DNA of 64,000 nt from contig NZ_CP014162.1 of assembly GCF_001543205.1 (NCBI RefSeq), positions 310,001 through 374,000 of the forward strand, written 5' to 3'. The DNA comes from Aerococcus urinaeequi. Lineage in GTDB: Bacteria > Bacillota > Bacilli > Lactobacillales > Aerococcaceae. Each line of letters begins with the position of its first letter. The first letter of the stretch is position 1. Positions 49,363 to 59,457 of the stretch are shown here, one piece after another. Made by a program: the position numbers and the translations under genes. The notes under the pieces were generated by a model that saw only the letters and a program-made list of their open reading frames with translations, did no database searches and was not told the DNA's origin.

Positions 49363-51777
49363 ATGTTTAAAAAAATAAAAATATTATATATCATTTCGAT
49401 ATGCTTAATATTCTTTCAATTTCAAAATAATATTATGACAATTAAAGCGGATGAAAGCTTGTTAACATGGGAAAATATGTCTTCAAATTCTGATTCAAAT
49501 ACTACTAATGGAAAAATAAGCATAACGAATAAAAGTGAAGATTATTCATCTTCTACTATCACGCTTCCAAACGATGTGCAAGCTGATTTGACAGATTTAC
49601 CGGATGGCATTACTTTTGATTCGAAACAAAATTCGTTCTTAATTGATTGGTCTAAAGTCCAATCTAAATCGTCGACAATGGAACTGACTATTCAGATTTT
49701 AGAGACAAGTAACTCCTCATATCTGGTTTCTATTCAGTCTACTCTAAACAACGGTGAGACTATTAATGACAAACTAATTATTGAATTGACAGATGATACT
49801 ACTTATCCCGAAAATGAGAACACATCAATTGAATCTTCCAACAATCCAGATTCACTATCATTAATCCAGAATGTAACGCCCTCTTCAGATGGTAGTGGCC
49901 CTGAATCAACAGTTCATGAGAATGAAACAAGTCAGACTGACTCACAAATTGAAGAATCTTCTGAGTTAATTGAATCGGAATCAGAAGAAAATACTATCCA
50001 AACATTTGCAATAACCACCCGTGCATCATCAGTATCTGTGAATACCTGGTTACAATTTGAAGATGCCTTAGCAAATAGCAATATATCAACAATTAATATT
50101 AATAACGATATATCAGCTCCATCTTTAAATAGAAGTGGTTCTTTAAGTATTAATGGCGATAAAATAATAAATGCCCAGAACCATATATTAAATTTTTACG
50201 CTCGACGTTTTAATATCCAGAATTTTTCAGTTTATTTTAATGAAGCCAAAGTTCAGGTTAATCAAAATCATCTTTTGTTAAGTAATGAGAATGATAGCCT
50301 ATTCTATTCTCCTGTTGGTGGTAAATTAACTATTAACAACGTCTCTTTCGATGGTACGCAGAACGGTCAGGTGGCACGCGTGCCTAATGGGGAAATTATA
50401 ATTCAAGGAAAGAGTTATTTTGAATTTAAGGGTCCTTATGAAGTATTTGAAGCAAATGGTATAACCTTTGAAAGTAATTCAATATTTGAAGCCCACAACA
50501 ACGAAGAACGCCTTTTAAATAGTAATTTAAGAGAACTAATAAACTTATATGGTGACGCGACTATAAATATTGAAGATGGTGCCCAAGTGATGTTTGCTTT
50601 AAAAGATAGAATGAACATTATTAATAATTTAGATAATGCTAGAACTACAATAAATATTGCTCCTAACGCAAAAGTAAGCGTTATTGCTGGGAATGTAGAT
50701 ACTAATGACGGACAGCCCTTAATTAATCTTCAAGGTGGTGGTTCATCGATCAATATTGCAGAAGGAGCAACATTAGATATCAGAAATAATCGAACCCAAA
50801 AACCAGGCGCATTAATTTCTATGAATGGATCAATAAACTTCAATTCATCTAGTAAAAAGATAGAATATTGGAATCAAGGTGCTTCAATTGATACTAATAT
50901 TACTTCTGGACAAAACTATATTAAATTCCCTAGAGTATATGATGGTATAATGAGCCTTTCAGGTTCCATCATTAATAACATTTCTGTAAATTCATCCTCT
51001 TCTTTATCAAAATCTGATAATAGCGCATTAAATGAAATACAAATAAGTAATTTGTTACTTAAAAAGCCTACTAACGAAATAAAACGATTATTAATATCTT
51101 CTGCTGAATCTATTGAGCAACCAAACATTAATCGATTAACCGACACAGATGTGAAATTATCAGGAACAACTTACCCAGGTTTTCAAGTAAAAGCAACAGA
51201 TGGGCAAGATGTTTGGACCACTATTGCCGATTCAACATCTGGAAAATTTGAATTAGATTTAGGTACATTTGCACCCTATAAAGTAGGTTCAAAAATAAAT
51301 GTAATTGTTACAGATGGATATGGCGCACAAAGCGAACCTCTTGAAGTGACTGTTGCTGGAAATAGATTATCTTTTAATGCTCCAAGCACATTAGAATTTC
51401 AACAAGTTGCCGTCAAAGATGAACAAATGACTATACAAAGGACAAATCCTAATTGGCAAATTAAAGTGATAAATACAAAAGAATATAATCCGGAAGCTCC
51501 ATGGAAATTGACAGCCCGAGCTTCTGAACCACTCAAAACTCAAGATGGTCATACTTTGCGAAATGCATTAGTTTTCAAAAAAGATACAAACACTTATAAC
51601 ATAGAAGCACAAACACAACTAATTTATCAACAAGATGAAAATGATCCACAAGAAAAAAATGTTTTCTGGACAGCTGATCAAGGTTTGCTATTAGAATTAA
51701 ATCCAATAGCGCAAGATGTGGCATATTATAAACCTTATACTACGACAATAGAATGGACACTTACTGACGCACCTTAA
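49363..51777 (+). CDS. Large WxL adhesin with pectate-lyase-like beta helix
   Basis: 804-aa secreted protein. A signal peptide covers about residues 1-29 (ending KADES). Residues 30-140 form a beta domain. A Ser/Glu/Asn-rich linker is at about 150-215. A repeated N-I-x-I-x-pattern of short strands at about 230-590 suggests a pectate-lyase-like right-handed helix of the kind used as an adhesive domain. An Ig-like module (about 590-665, LSGTTYPGFQVKATDG) is followed by a C-terminal WxL domain ending IEWTLTDAP. There is no LPXTG motif or C-terminal TM. RBS GGGGAG. It probably mediates attachment, held at the wall by its WxL domain. Confidence 0.82.
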   Translation: MFKKIKILYIISICLIFFQFQNNIMTIKADESLLTWENMSSNSDSNTTNGKISITNKSEDYSSSTITLPNDVQADLTDLPDGITFDSKQNSFLIDWSKVQSKSSTMELTIQILETSNSSYLVSIQSTLNNGETINDKLIIELTDDTTYPENENTSIESSNNPDSLSLIQNVTPSSDGSGPESTVHENETSQTDSQIEESSELIESESEENTIQTFAITTRASSVSVNTWLQFEDALANSNISTININNDISAPSLNRSGSLSINGDKIINAQNHILNFYARRFNIQNFSVYFNEAKVQVNQNHLLLSNENDSLFYSPVGGKLTINNVSFDGTQNGQVARVPNGEIIIQGKSYFEFKGPYEVFEANGITFESNSIFEAHNNEERLLNSNLRELINLYGDATINIEDGAQVMFALKDRMNIINNLDNARTTINIAPNAKVSVIAGNVDTNDGQPLINLQGGGSSINIAEGATLDIRNNRTQKPGALISMNGSINFNSSSKKIEYWNQGASIDTNITSGQNYIKFPRVYDGIMSLSGSIINNISVNSSSSLSKSDNSALNEIQISNLLLKKPTNEIKRLLISSAESIEQPNINRLTDTDVKLSGTTYPGFQVKATDGQDVWTTIADSTSGKFELDLGTFAPYKVGSKINVIVTDGYGAQSEPLEVTVAGNRLSFNAPSTLEFQQVAVKDEQMTIQRTNPNWQIKVINTKEYNPEAPWKLTARASEPLKTQDGHTLRNALVFKKDTNTYNIEAQTQLIYQQDENDPQEKNVFWTADQGLLLELNPIAQDVAYYKPYTTTIEWTLTDAP

Positions 51778-51891
51778 TAAAATAATACTTTAAAAAATTC
51801 CTTACCTCTTTTAAAGTATTAAGATTCTATGTCAAATAGAATTGATGAGTAGTGTCTGAGGCTGGGACAAAAAAGGCTTAGTTAACTAAAT

Positions 51892-51936
51892 AAAGAGAGG
51901 AAAAAGATTTCACTTCGAAATCTTTTTCCTCTCTTT
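51892..51936. terminator. Hairpin inside the left end of the IS1182 element
   Basis: Perfect 19-bp arms (51892-51910 and 51918-51936) around loop CACTTCG; T-rich on both sides. It ends the transposase transcript and may block transcription into the element. Confidence 0.8.
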
Positions 51937-53441
51937 TAATTTATCAGTCTCTTTTGGACTTTTATGATGTTATTAGCCATTAATACTAGACCGATATCTG
52001 TTTTTACTTTATCTTTTCCTCTTAAATGAGTCCTTCGGAATCCTAAGTTTTGTTTAATCTGTCCGAAGACCGGCTCAATATCAATTTTTCTACATGCGAA
52101 AAGAGCTGAGCCATCTTCAGATAATAGCTTAGCTGATTCATTTTCTTTTAAATACTGATATTTTCTATTAAAAGAAAATGACTTTTGTGGTGCGGTTTCT
52201 CTATTGACTGGATAATACATTTCTTTTTCTAAGCGATATCCAGTTGTTGTTTTTGGATGATAAACATGATGGAAATGATACTGTGTACCATCAGGATGAA
52301 TAAAGATTTGATTTTCCGCATCATAGTCCCAATTATTTAAATTCTTACTTGATTTCTGAAATTTCTTCGTCTGTTCCTTATCAAACATATTGTATTTGAT
52401 GAAATAATCAATCCCTAGATTGTCCAACGTTTCTAAGTTTTCTTGGCTTCCATATCCAGCATCAGCTACGACGATTTTAGGTAAAGTAGGCATACTTTCA
52501 ATAAATGGTAATAGTGTACGTGTATCCGTAGGATTTGGAAAAATATTATAGGCTATAACAAATTGATTTTCAGTTGCTATTTGAAGATTATAACCTGGTT
52601 TAAGTTGACCATTTAACATCGGATCTTCTTTCATTCGCATAAACGTTGCATCTGTATCTGTTTTTGAAAAACTATTTCTACCTTCAAATGTTCTATAATA
52701 ATTTTCATACTTTATCTCACGCTGTAAAAAATCATCTTTGACTTTTCGTAAGTGTTTTTTCAATTTTCTTCGTTTCTGCTTTCTTGGATCTGCACCTTTT
52801 TTTGGCGTACTTTCAATTTCTTCATTTACCTCAGATACAGCTTCCTCAAGGAAGTCTTTTAGTATTTCAACATCATTTAAAGACATTGAATCAATTTCAT
52901 CTTTGATAATCTCTTTTTCTACAGTAGGTAATATTTCGTTTCTATAATATTCCATTTCTTTAGCTTTTAATGATGCGTAAAATTTATCTGTTGCTCTTTT
53001 CCAAACAAAAAAATATTTATTTGCATCTGCTTCAATTTTTGTACCATCTATAAATACTACATTATCTGAGATTAGTTCTTGTTGAACTAAAAAGAGTTTA
53101 AATTCAACGAATAGGTTCTCAAAAATTGATGCACATAATTCACTAGAACGAAATCTATTAATCGTACGATAAGAAATTTAGGTATCGGCAACTAACCATT
53201 TCATTGGAATGTTCTCTTGCATCATTTTTTCAATAGTTCTTCCTGAAAACGTCTTTTCTATATATGCGAATAGTAATGCCTTTAAGAGGATTAATGGATG
53301 ATAGGCCGGTCGGCCTTCGTGTTTATAAAATTGATCGAGGATATGTTCATCTAGCTGTTCAACAAAATTATTTACTTGGAAAACAATATGATTTGGTGCA
53401 AGATAATCGGATAACTCTAATGGTAGAAAAGCTTGATTCAT
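51936..53441 (-). pseudogene. IS1182-family transposase with premature stop
   Basis: A 502-codon frame interrupted by one in-frame TAA after WLVADT (about 53178-53180), where the related sequence expects Gln before ISYRTINRF. Both parts are in the same frame, so it is a nonsense change. The DDE residues are present: Asp in FIDGTKIEAD, Asp in VVADAGYGS and Glu in IEPVFGQIKQNLGFRRTHL. Unless the stop is read through, the element cannot move by itself. Confidence 0.88.
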
Positions 53442-53534
53442 GTGTTATATTGAGTATACATAAAATACCTTCTTTCTTTTTAGTTCTGTGGTTATTACTA
53501 TTATAAATGAAGGTATTTTATTTTTGTATAATTT

Positions 53535-53575
53535 AAAGAGGAGATTGACCATTTTTCGTGGTCAATCTCCTCTTT
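53535..53575. terminator. Hairpin inside the right end of the IS1182 element
   Basis: Perfect 17-bp arms AAAGAGGAGATTGACCA and complement with a 7-nt loop, followed by TTTTTT. It lies upstream of the transposase start and would stop transcripts entering from outside. Confidence 0.8.
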
Positions 53576-53622
53576 TTTGGCTAGTTTTGTCCCAGCCTCT
53601 TTATTTTAAATTCATATATTTC

Positions 53623-54561
53623 TTAATCTTTAGTTACCAACTCCAATGGTGAATCAATTTTCTCAGGAATTTCTTGTCCTACATAGAAGTCATAGGCTGC
53701 TTGTAATGCTAAACGGCCCATTTCATCCGGTTGTTGCGCAATTGTAGCTGCTAAAGAACCATCTTCAACTGCTTTAATACCACCTTCAGTCCCATCAAAA
53801 CTCACCACTGTAATTTGATTTGATAATCCAGCACCTTGGATCGCTTCAATTGCCCCTAATGCCATTTCATCATTTTGTGCAAATACTGCTTGAACGTCGC
53901 TATTACCTTGGAGCATATTTTCCATTACCGTTAACCCTTCAGCACGGTCAAAATTGGCAGTTTGACTATCTAATACGTTCAAACTGGTTTCCGCAACATT
54001 CATAAACCCTTCACCACGTTCATTCGTAGCTGAAGCGCCAGGGACACCTTCTAATTGAAGTGTACTTGCATTCTCGCCAACTTGATCTACAATGTATTGC
54101 GCTGCCATCTCACCACCCGCAACGTTATCAGAAGCCACTAAAGTCACAAACTCACCGGAGTCAGTAGCCCGGTCGACCATAATAACTGGAATACCTGCAC
54201 TATTGGCAGCCTCAACAGCTGGCGTAATAGCCGCAGAATCTACTGGGTTGATTAACAACACATCAACACCCTGTTGGATTAAATCATCCACGTCATTGGA
54301 TTGTTTAGCTGAATCATCTTGTGCATCTACAGAAATGACTTGCGTGCCATTTTCAGTTGCCAGTGTATTTACCCCTTCTTCTAGTGACACGAAAAATGGG
54401 TTGGACAATGTTGAAACTGACAGTCCCACAGTGATTTCAGCTGGCTCCATATTTTCAACCACTGCCTCATTTGTTCCACCAGGCGCTTCTAGAGAAAATG
54501 CTGGCGCACAACCCACGAGTAATAGTATTGGCAACAAGAATGTTAAGATTACTTTCTTCAT
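53623..54561 (-). CDS. rbsB: Ribose-type ABC substrate-binding lipoprotein
   Basis: Periplasmic-binding-protein-like lipoprotein (312 aa) of the RbsB type. Lipobox LLVGC ends the signal. The mature protein has GLSVSTLSNPFFVSLEEG, DVLLINPVDSAAITP and QNDEMALGAIEAI, which are typical of the ribose/galactose-binding family. ATG 54561 has AAAGGA upstream; a TTG at 54570 is an alternative. The permease gene just upstream is only a stub, and no ATPase is present, so this binding protein is stranded. Confidence 0.88.
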   Translation of the reverse strand: MKKVILTFLLPILLLVGCAPAFSLEAPGGTNEAVVENMEPAEITVGLSVSTLSNPFFVSLEEGVNTLATENGTQVISVDAQDDSAKQSNDVDDLIQQGVDVLLINPVDSAAITPAVEAANSAGIPVIMVDRATDSGEFVTLVASDNVAGGEMAAQYIVDQVGENASTLQLEGVPGASATNERGEGFMNVAETSLNVLDSQTANFDRAEGLTVMENMLQGNSDVQAVFAQNDEMALGAIEAIQGAGLSNQITVVSFDGTEGGIKAVEDGSLAATIAQQPDEMGRLALQAAYDFYVGQEIPEKIDSPLELVTKD

Positions 54562-54575
54562 TTTTGTCAATTCCT

Positions 54576-54686
54576 TTATTTAAGACGGTCAATTAATACA
54601 GCGATGATAATAACGATACCCTTCACAATTTGTTGGTAGAAAGTTGAAACTCCTAACAGATTTAGACCGTTGTTTAATGTCCGACG
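54576..54686 (-). pseudogene. rbsC: 3' stub of rbsC permease
   Basis: The minus strand directly before rbsB reads the C-terminal tail of a ribose permease ([19 protein letters not shown], then [15 protein letters not shown] and stop). It is cut at the end of the IS30 element. The rest of rbsC is not found on the other side of the element. Confidence 0.8.
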
Positions 54687-55793
54687 AATTTACAATTTAA
54701 GTGCAACACATAAAAATTTCAAAAAAAGATCCACAGTTTTCCTTTAAAATAGATGTACCACCAACTAAAGAAAGGAAGAAAACTATGAATCCATATTGTC
54801 ATCTTACCATTAATGAACGCGAAATAATATTCCTATTGCATGAGCAAGGAAAGTCTTTAGGATGTATTTCTAAGCAACTAAATCGTGCAAAATCAATAAT
54901 TTCAAGAGAACTAAAAGGGAATACTATTCAAGAAAAAGTTATTCTCCCTCAAAAGCACAAGAAAAGTATCAGCAAAGAAAGAGAAGAAAGTGTGGTTGTA
55001 AACGCATACTTCTAGATACAGAAATTCATTCTCGAGTAAAACGACTCTTTTTGGAAGAACAATGGTCTCCAGAGGAGATTAGTGCCCGAATGAGACTAGA
55101 AATAAATCAGCAAGCTCTTAGTTATAATACGATTTATCGTGCGATATATCGCGGAGATTTTGATGAACCGAATCTTTCTCACGGCAATAAAGGTGCAATT
55201 CGTAAGTTAAGACATCGAGGTAAAACACGACACTCAAAAAATTATCGAGAGCGCCGTGGAAAAATACCAATTTCGAATACGATTCATGAACGGCCATCTG
55301 CTGCCAATGAGCGCCTTGAGGTCGGTCATTGGGAAGCTGATACTGTAGCCGGTAAAACAGGTAGGGCTTGTATTGTAACTCTAGTTGATCGTAGATCTCG
55401 TTTTTCCCTACTTGGTAAGTTTGAAAAGAAAATCTCTAAAAATGTGATTGATTGTATGATTAATCTACTAAGAAATGTAGGAGAAGATAAATGTAAAACC
55501 GTTACACCCGATAGAGGAAAAGAATTCTCCCAACATAGTCGAATAACGCTAGGATTAAATGGCACTAAAGTGTATTTTCCAGATCCACATGCTCCATGGC
55601 AACGTGGTACAAACGAAAATACTAATGGTTTATTACGAGAATATTCACCCAAAGGTGAAGATATTTCAGGTATTTTTGATAGTCAAATTCAAGAATGGGC
55701 GAATAAATTAAACACGCGACAACGGAAATGTCTAAATTGGAAAACCCCTTATGAAGTATTTTTTAATGAATCGTTGCACTTAATTTGACAATT
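54687..55793 (+). mobile_element. IS30-family insertion sequence
   Basis: Imperfect 21-bp terminal inverted repeats (54687-54707 and 55773-55793) share TTAAGTGCAAC. The length is 1107 bp, with one transposase gene that is frameshifted. It truncates rbsC on the left. On the right a hairpin and the capsule cluster follow. No target duplication is visible. Confidence 0.87.
54785..55788 (+). pseudogene. IS30-family transposase, frameshifted
   Basis: ATG 54785 (RBS AAAGGAAG) opens a frame ending at 55015. The rest is in another frame to 55788. The break falls at the A5 run 54933-54937, where one extra A would give NTIQEKSYSPSKAQ and restore a 334-aa protein. The N-terminal HTH (LGCISKQLNRAKSIISREL) and the DDE residues (EADTVAG; TPDRGKEF; GTNENTNGLLREY) are present. 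No programmed slippage is known for IS30, so it is probably dead. Confidence 0.88.
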
Positions 55794-55802
55794 GAAGACT
55801 AA

Positions 55803-55849
55803 AAATAGTGCTGGCGGAAATTCCTAAGAATTTCCCACCAACACTATTT
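55803..55849. terminator. Terminator at the end of the polysaccharide cluster
   Basis: Long hairpin pairing AAATAGTG-CTGGCGGAAATTC with GAATTTCCCACCAACACTATTT, with T tracts on the minus strand. The distance to the flippase stop is about 150 nt. Confidence 0.7.
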
Positions 55850-55996
55850 ATCATAGAACCGAAATTTTCTCATAAGTCCGCTTTGACGAAAAGTCAGGAT
55901 TTCATGGCCCATTTATCAAAATCTTTTATCATTTAACTTAATAACCATGGAATAAACAAATTTTAATGACTCTCACATCAGTTATGTATTTGATAT

Positions 55997-57400
55997 CTAT
56001 CTTTTAAAAATAGTTTTGGCTAAAGCCAATATAACCTGTCTATTGATAAGTAATATACATGATAAGAAGATAATGTTAATAAAAATTAGTAATAACCCAT
56101 CCCATAAAAAAATAGATATCGATTGACCAACATATATCAAATTACTAATTATAAAATTACTGAGATTTAACTGTATTTTTACAAATTTTCTGGTATCAAT
56201 GAATCTTATTACGAACATAAGAAGAAAACTTAATGCCATCCCAATTCCCGCTCCATTCACACCTAAAAATGGAATAAATATCATATTAAAGATGGCAGAA
56301 AGGAGTCCACCATAAATAGATGTAGAAAATACCCCTTTAGTATTTTTAGAAGCTGTATATATAGTGCCAATAAATCCAGATAAACTCTGATAAATCACAG
56401 CTAAAACCAATCCTGGAACAATTTGCCAACCTATGTAAAAGGATTCAGAAACAAGAAAGCTCATTAAAGGTTTTAAAATTAACAATATGCTCGACCCTAC
56501 AGTCATTAAACCAACAAAATATAATGAATAGACCTTTGAATAAAACGAACTTGTATCTTTAGAATCTTGTCTGTATTCCTCGAATGAGGATATTTGCCAC
56601 GCTTGAGAAAATATTGAGGTAAAAATAGATATTATCGAGGGAATTTTATTAGCAACAGCAAATAACCCATTACCGGCAGTTCCCACAAAGTATAGAATAA
56701 AATACCTAGTCGAACCATTTATTATCCACCAAATCACACTATTTGGGATTAACGGAATCGAATAGCTAAACATTTTAGATATATCTTTAACTCTAAAGGT
56801 AAATTTTCTAATATGTACTAATCCACCACATATCATAAATAAATATAATACTGAAATAAAATTTGCTATAATCAAACTAATGAAATAACCATCTAAACCA
56901 TAATTTAAAACTACTAAGAATAGTATATTTAATGATACTGTAATTATAGTAACTAATATCCCATTAAAAGCAAAAGCTCTTATTTTCCCTATACCCCTTG
57001 CAAATTGAGCCAATATTCCACTATAAGAATTGAGTAATAGTAGAATTATAAAATACTTGTAATTATTTCCGAATAAGTTGAAGTAATTTACAATAGGTAA
57101 TAATAATAGTGCAATAACTGTTATTACTATACTCACAATAATAATTAAATTAAATATATTTTGCTTTTTTTCTTTTGTATTACTCTCAATAACAAAGCGG
57201 ATTACCGATTGACCAAACTCCAAAGTAATAATTGGGATTAATAAATTGATAGTTGTTGTGACCAAGTCAACATTACCATATTCTTCAAGAGAAAGTGCTT
57301 GTGTATATAGCGGTACCATTATTAAATTAATTAATTTGCTACCAAAATTCCCAATAATAAAAATTATTGAATTATTGAATAACTTCTTATATTTCTCCAT
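55997..57400 (-). CDS. Wzx-type polysaccharide flippase
   Basis: 467-aa membrane protein with about 12-14 TMs of the MOP/PST superfamily, which flips lipid-linked repeat units across the membrane. The N-terminus IIFIIGNFGSKLINLIMVPLYTQ and SYSIPLIPNSVIWWI are typical. RBS GGATGTGA. It is last in the capsule or exopolysaccharide operon, 43 nt after the pyruvyl transferase gene. Confidence 0.9.
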   Translation of the reverse strand: MEKYKKLFNNSIIFIIGNFGSKLINLIMVPLYTQALSLEEYGNVDLVTTTINLLIPIITLEFGQSVIRFVIESNTKEKKQNIFNLIIIVSIVITVIALLLLPIVNYFNLFGNNYKYFIILLLLNSYSGILAQFARGIGKIRAFAFNGILVTIITVSLNILFLVVLNYGLDGYFISLIIANFISVLYLFMICGGLVHIRKFTFRVKDISKMFSYSIPLIPNSVIWWIINGSTRYFILYFVGTAGNGLFAVANKIPSIISIFTSIFSQAWQISSFEEYRQDSKDTSSFYSKVYSLYFVGLMTVGSSILLILKPLMSFLVSESFYIGWQIVPGLVLAVIYQSLSGFIGTIYTASKNTKGVFSTSIYGGLLSAIFNMIFIPFLGVNGAGIGMALSFLLMFVIRFIDTRKFVKIQLNLSNFIISNLIYVGQSISIFLWDGLLLIFINIIFLSCILLINRQVILALAKTIFKR

Positions 57401-57443
57401 AATTCACATCCAAAGCCTTTGTATTCTTACTACTTTCAAAAAT

Positions 57444-58478
57444 TTATTCTTCTACTTTCACTAAGTCAATTAATGGAGTGAACTCATTTTTTAAATGGAA
57501 ATTATCACTTTTTTTATTTATCACTTCATTTATTGTAATCTTAATATTTTCTAAATCATAATTCTCAATCAATTTAATACTTTGGCAATCTTGCAGCCAA
57601 GTATAATATGTTTGACTTATTTTGTGATTATTATTATCAAATACAATACATGGTGTGTTCGTTAGGTAAGCAAAAATCATCCCATGTAGTCTATCAGTCA
57701 GTACTAACTCATAATTAGAAATTTCTTTTAACTTAGAGAAAACTATTTCATCCCTATTATTAAGCTTAATAATCACTCCTTCACCAAGATGCGTATCACT
57801 ATTATCTACCTTATCAAATGATTGATTTACTAATTCTACTACAGCAGTTTTTATTTTTGAATCTAAAGATGCTTCAAAATCTTGTCTAAATAAAGTAACA
57901 ACTCCATTTCGATTACCTACGAATCCTTTTCTCTCCATCGAAAAAACTATATCCGGTACGAGATAAGTATCATTTTTTGGAAAGTATTCCTGCAATAACG
58001 TATACGTTTTCTTCTCTCTTGCAAGAATTTTAAAATTATAATTATTAGAATAGCACCTTTGACTTGAAGCTAGTTTACCATCTAATACGTATTCTGAAGA
58101 GAAATATGCAGATTGTGGAAATTGAATAATCATATTCTTTTTAAATGCCTTAATAACGCTATGCCTAACTTGGTCATGTGAGGGATAAAGATCTCCAAAA
58201 TTTCCCCCTCCATGTAATGCAACTATTGAATTGGAGTCCATAGCTTGAATTACATTAGGGATCATTTTTTCCGATAACCTAGCAGGGATCTCAATATAAT
58301 CAAAGTCTTTGAAGTTATTTTCAACAAATTCTTTTTGAGCTAGGGCGATACACTGGTCACCAATATTTCCATGTTCTGGAATATCAAACATTATAATCTT
58401 TTTTTTACTACTATTAAGTTGTTTTTGTATATTTCTTTCTAAAATATAATTATTTAACTTTTGAATGACTTTAATCAT
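57444..58478 (-). CDS. Polysaccharide pyruvyl transferase family protein
   Basis: Full-length PF04230 enzyme (344 aa) that adds pyruvate ketals to a polysaccharide residue. HGNIGDQCIALAQ, ALHGGGNFGDLY, PQSAYF and TDRLHGMIFAYLTNTPC are visible; the two pseudogene paralogues at 33 and 45 kb lack the first two of these. It overlaps the glycosyltransferase upstream by 8 nt. RBS AAAGGAA. A pyruvylated, negatively charged polysaccharide is the likely product. Confidence 0.88.
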   Translation of the reverse strand: MIKVIQKLNNYILERNIQKQLNSSKKKIIMFDIPEHGNIGDQCIALAQKEFVENNFKDFDYIEIPARLSEKMIPNVIQAMDSNSIVALHGGGNFGDLYPSHDQVRHSVIKAFKKNMIIQFPQSAYFSSEYVLDGKLASSQRCYSNNYNFKILAREKKTYTLLQEYFPKNDTYLVPDIVFSMERKGFVGNRNGVVTLFRQDFEASLDSKIKTAVVELVNQSFDKVDNSDTHLGEGVIIKLNNRDEIVFSKLKEISNYELVLTDRLHGMIFAYLTNTPCIVFDNNNHKISQTYYTWLQDCQSIKLIENYDLENIKITINEVINKKSDNFHLKNEFTPLIDLVKVEE

Positions 58479-59424
58479 TACTTATTCCTTTCTTATTTAA
58501 ATTACCTCTAGCTCTAATTTTTTTATTTATAGCTCTAAAAGGATTCACACCCAATTCAATCAATTTTAAATTTTCTCTAATTTTTAAATCTTTTGCTCCA
58601 AAGATAGAAGTTCCTATCCTTTTATATATTCTTTCAAAGTACTTCTTAAAGGCTAAATCTAATTTATTTTCAACTTCAAATTTATGTAATTCTTTTACTA
58701 CAGTCATATATCCTAATAAATGTTTTTTTGACTGTTCCTTTGTTTGTAATGTCATAATTGAGCCTGTTCGATATCTGCGATGGAAGAATGGCGATCCTAA
58801 GTAACCAATTCTCTTAGCATAAAACATTGCAACTGGAGTAAAAAGTTCATCTTCATGAAGAATACCATAATAAAATGTTAGTTTATTATCTTTTATTAGC
58901 TCACTTTTATAAAAATATAACCAAACAGGAGAATGAATGCGGTCTAAAACAGAAACATATTCATCTCTTTTATAAACTTTTCCTGTTTGTAAATTGGGTT
59001 CGTCATAAACAGGTAATTCTTTAGAAGTATTCGAATAATCGTTATCATAAAAACTTATAGCATTAAATCTTACAATATCAGTATTATTTTTCTCAGCAAA
59101 TTCAACCAGTTCCTGAATACTATTAGGAGTGATTTTATCATCGCTATCAAAAAAATAAGTATATTTACCTGTTATATTTTTAATACCTGTATTTCTAGCT
59201 CCGGATAATCCTTTATTAGACTGATTGATTATTTTATATCTTTGTAATGGATTATTTTGAATAAATCGTTCTAGAATTTCCTTTGAGTTATCTGTACTTC
59301 CATCATTTACAGCAATTAGTTCTATATTTTTATAAGTTTGCAAAAATATACTATCTAATGCTTCTTCTAAATAATTTTCTACATTATATACTGGCATAAC
59401 TATTGAAACTAATGGATTATTCAT
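58471..59424 (-). CDS. GT2 glycosyltransferase
   Basis: Family 2 (GT-A) transferase of 317 aa. It has the nucleotide-binding start SIVMPVYNVENYLEEALDS, the NDGSTD motif and the DxD-type FDSDD. The C-terminal half (EDELFTPVAMFYAK) follows the EpsJ/CpsJ pattern. ATG 59424 is preferred because GAGGAGA is too close to the ATG at 59430. The sugar donor cannot be predicted. Confidence 0.9.
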   Translation of the reverse strand: MNNPLVSIVMPVYNVENYLEEALDSIFLQTYKNIELIAVNDGSTDNSKEILERFIQNNPLQRYKIINQSNKGLSGARNTGIKNITGKYTYFFDSDDKITPNSIQELVEFAEKNNTDIVRFNAISFYDNDYSNTSKELPVYDEPNLQTGKVYKRDEYVSVLDRIHSPVWLYFYKSELIKDNKLTFYYGILHEDELFTPVAMFYAKRIGYLGSPFFHRRYRTGSIMTLQTKEQSKKHLLGYMTVVKELHKFEVENKLDLAFKKYFERIYKRIGTSIFGAKDLKIRENLKLIELGVNPFRAINKKIRARGNLNKKGISND

Positions 59425-59457
59425 TAACATATCTCCTCATATAACTTTATTTTAATA

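Larger units (their letters stand above)
51858..53599 (-). mobile_element. IS1182-family insertion sequence
   Basis: Bounded by perfect 15-bp terminal inverted repeats GAGGCTGGGACAAAA at both ends (51858-51872 and the complement at 53585-53599). The length is 1742 bp. It holds one transposase frame with an internal stop. I see no obvious target duplication. Strong hairpins lie just inside both ends. Confidence 0.9.

Noticed and set aside
49363-51777. LPXTG-anchored adhesin
   Set aside because: There is no LPXTG motif, C-terminal TM or basic tail; it ends in a WxL domain.
53178-53180. Recoded stop (read-through or pyrrolysine-like) in the IS1182 transposase
   Set aside because: It is TAA, not TAG or TGA, and no recoding genes or context are seen; a nonsense mutation from CAA is simpler.
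54092-54583. 163-aa plus-strand frame opposite rbsB
   Set aside because: Antisense to a clear binding-protein gene; low-complexity Ser/Thr composition typical of shadow frames.
54931-54940. Programmed frameshift in the IS30 transposase
   Set aside because: The run is only five A without a supporting stem or pseudoknot that I can see, and IS30 transposases are normally made from one frame; a plain deletion is simpler.
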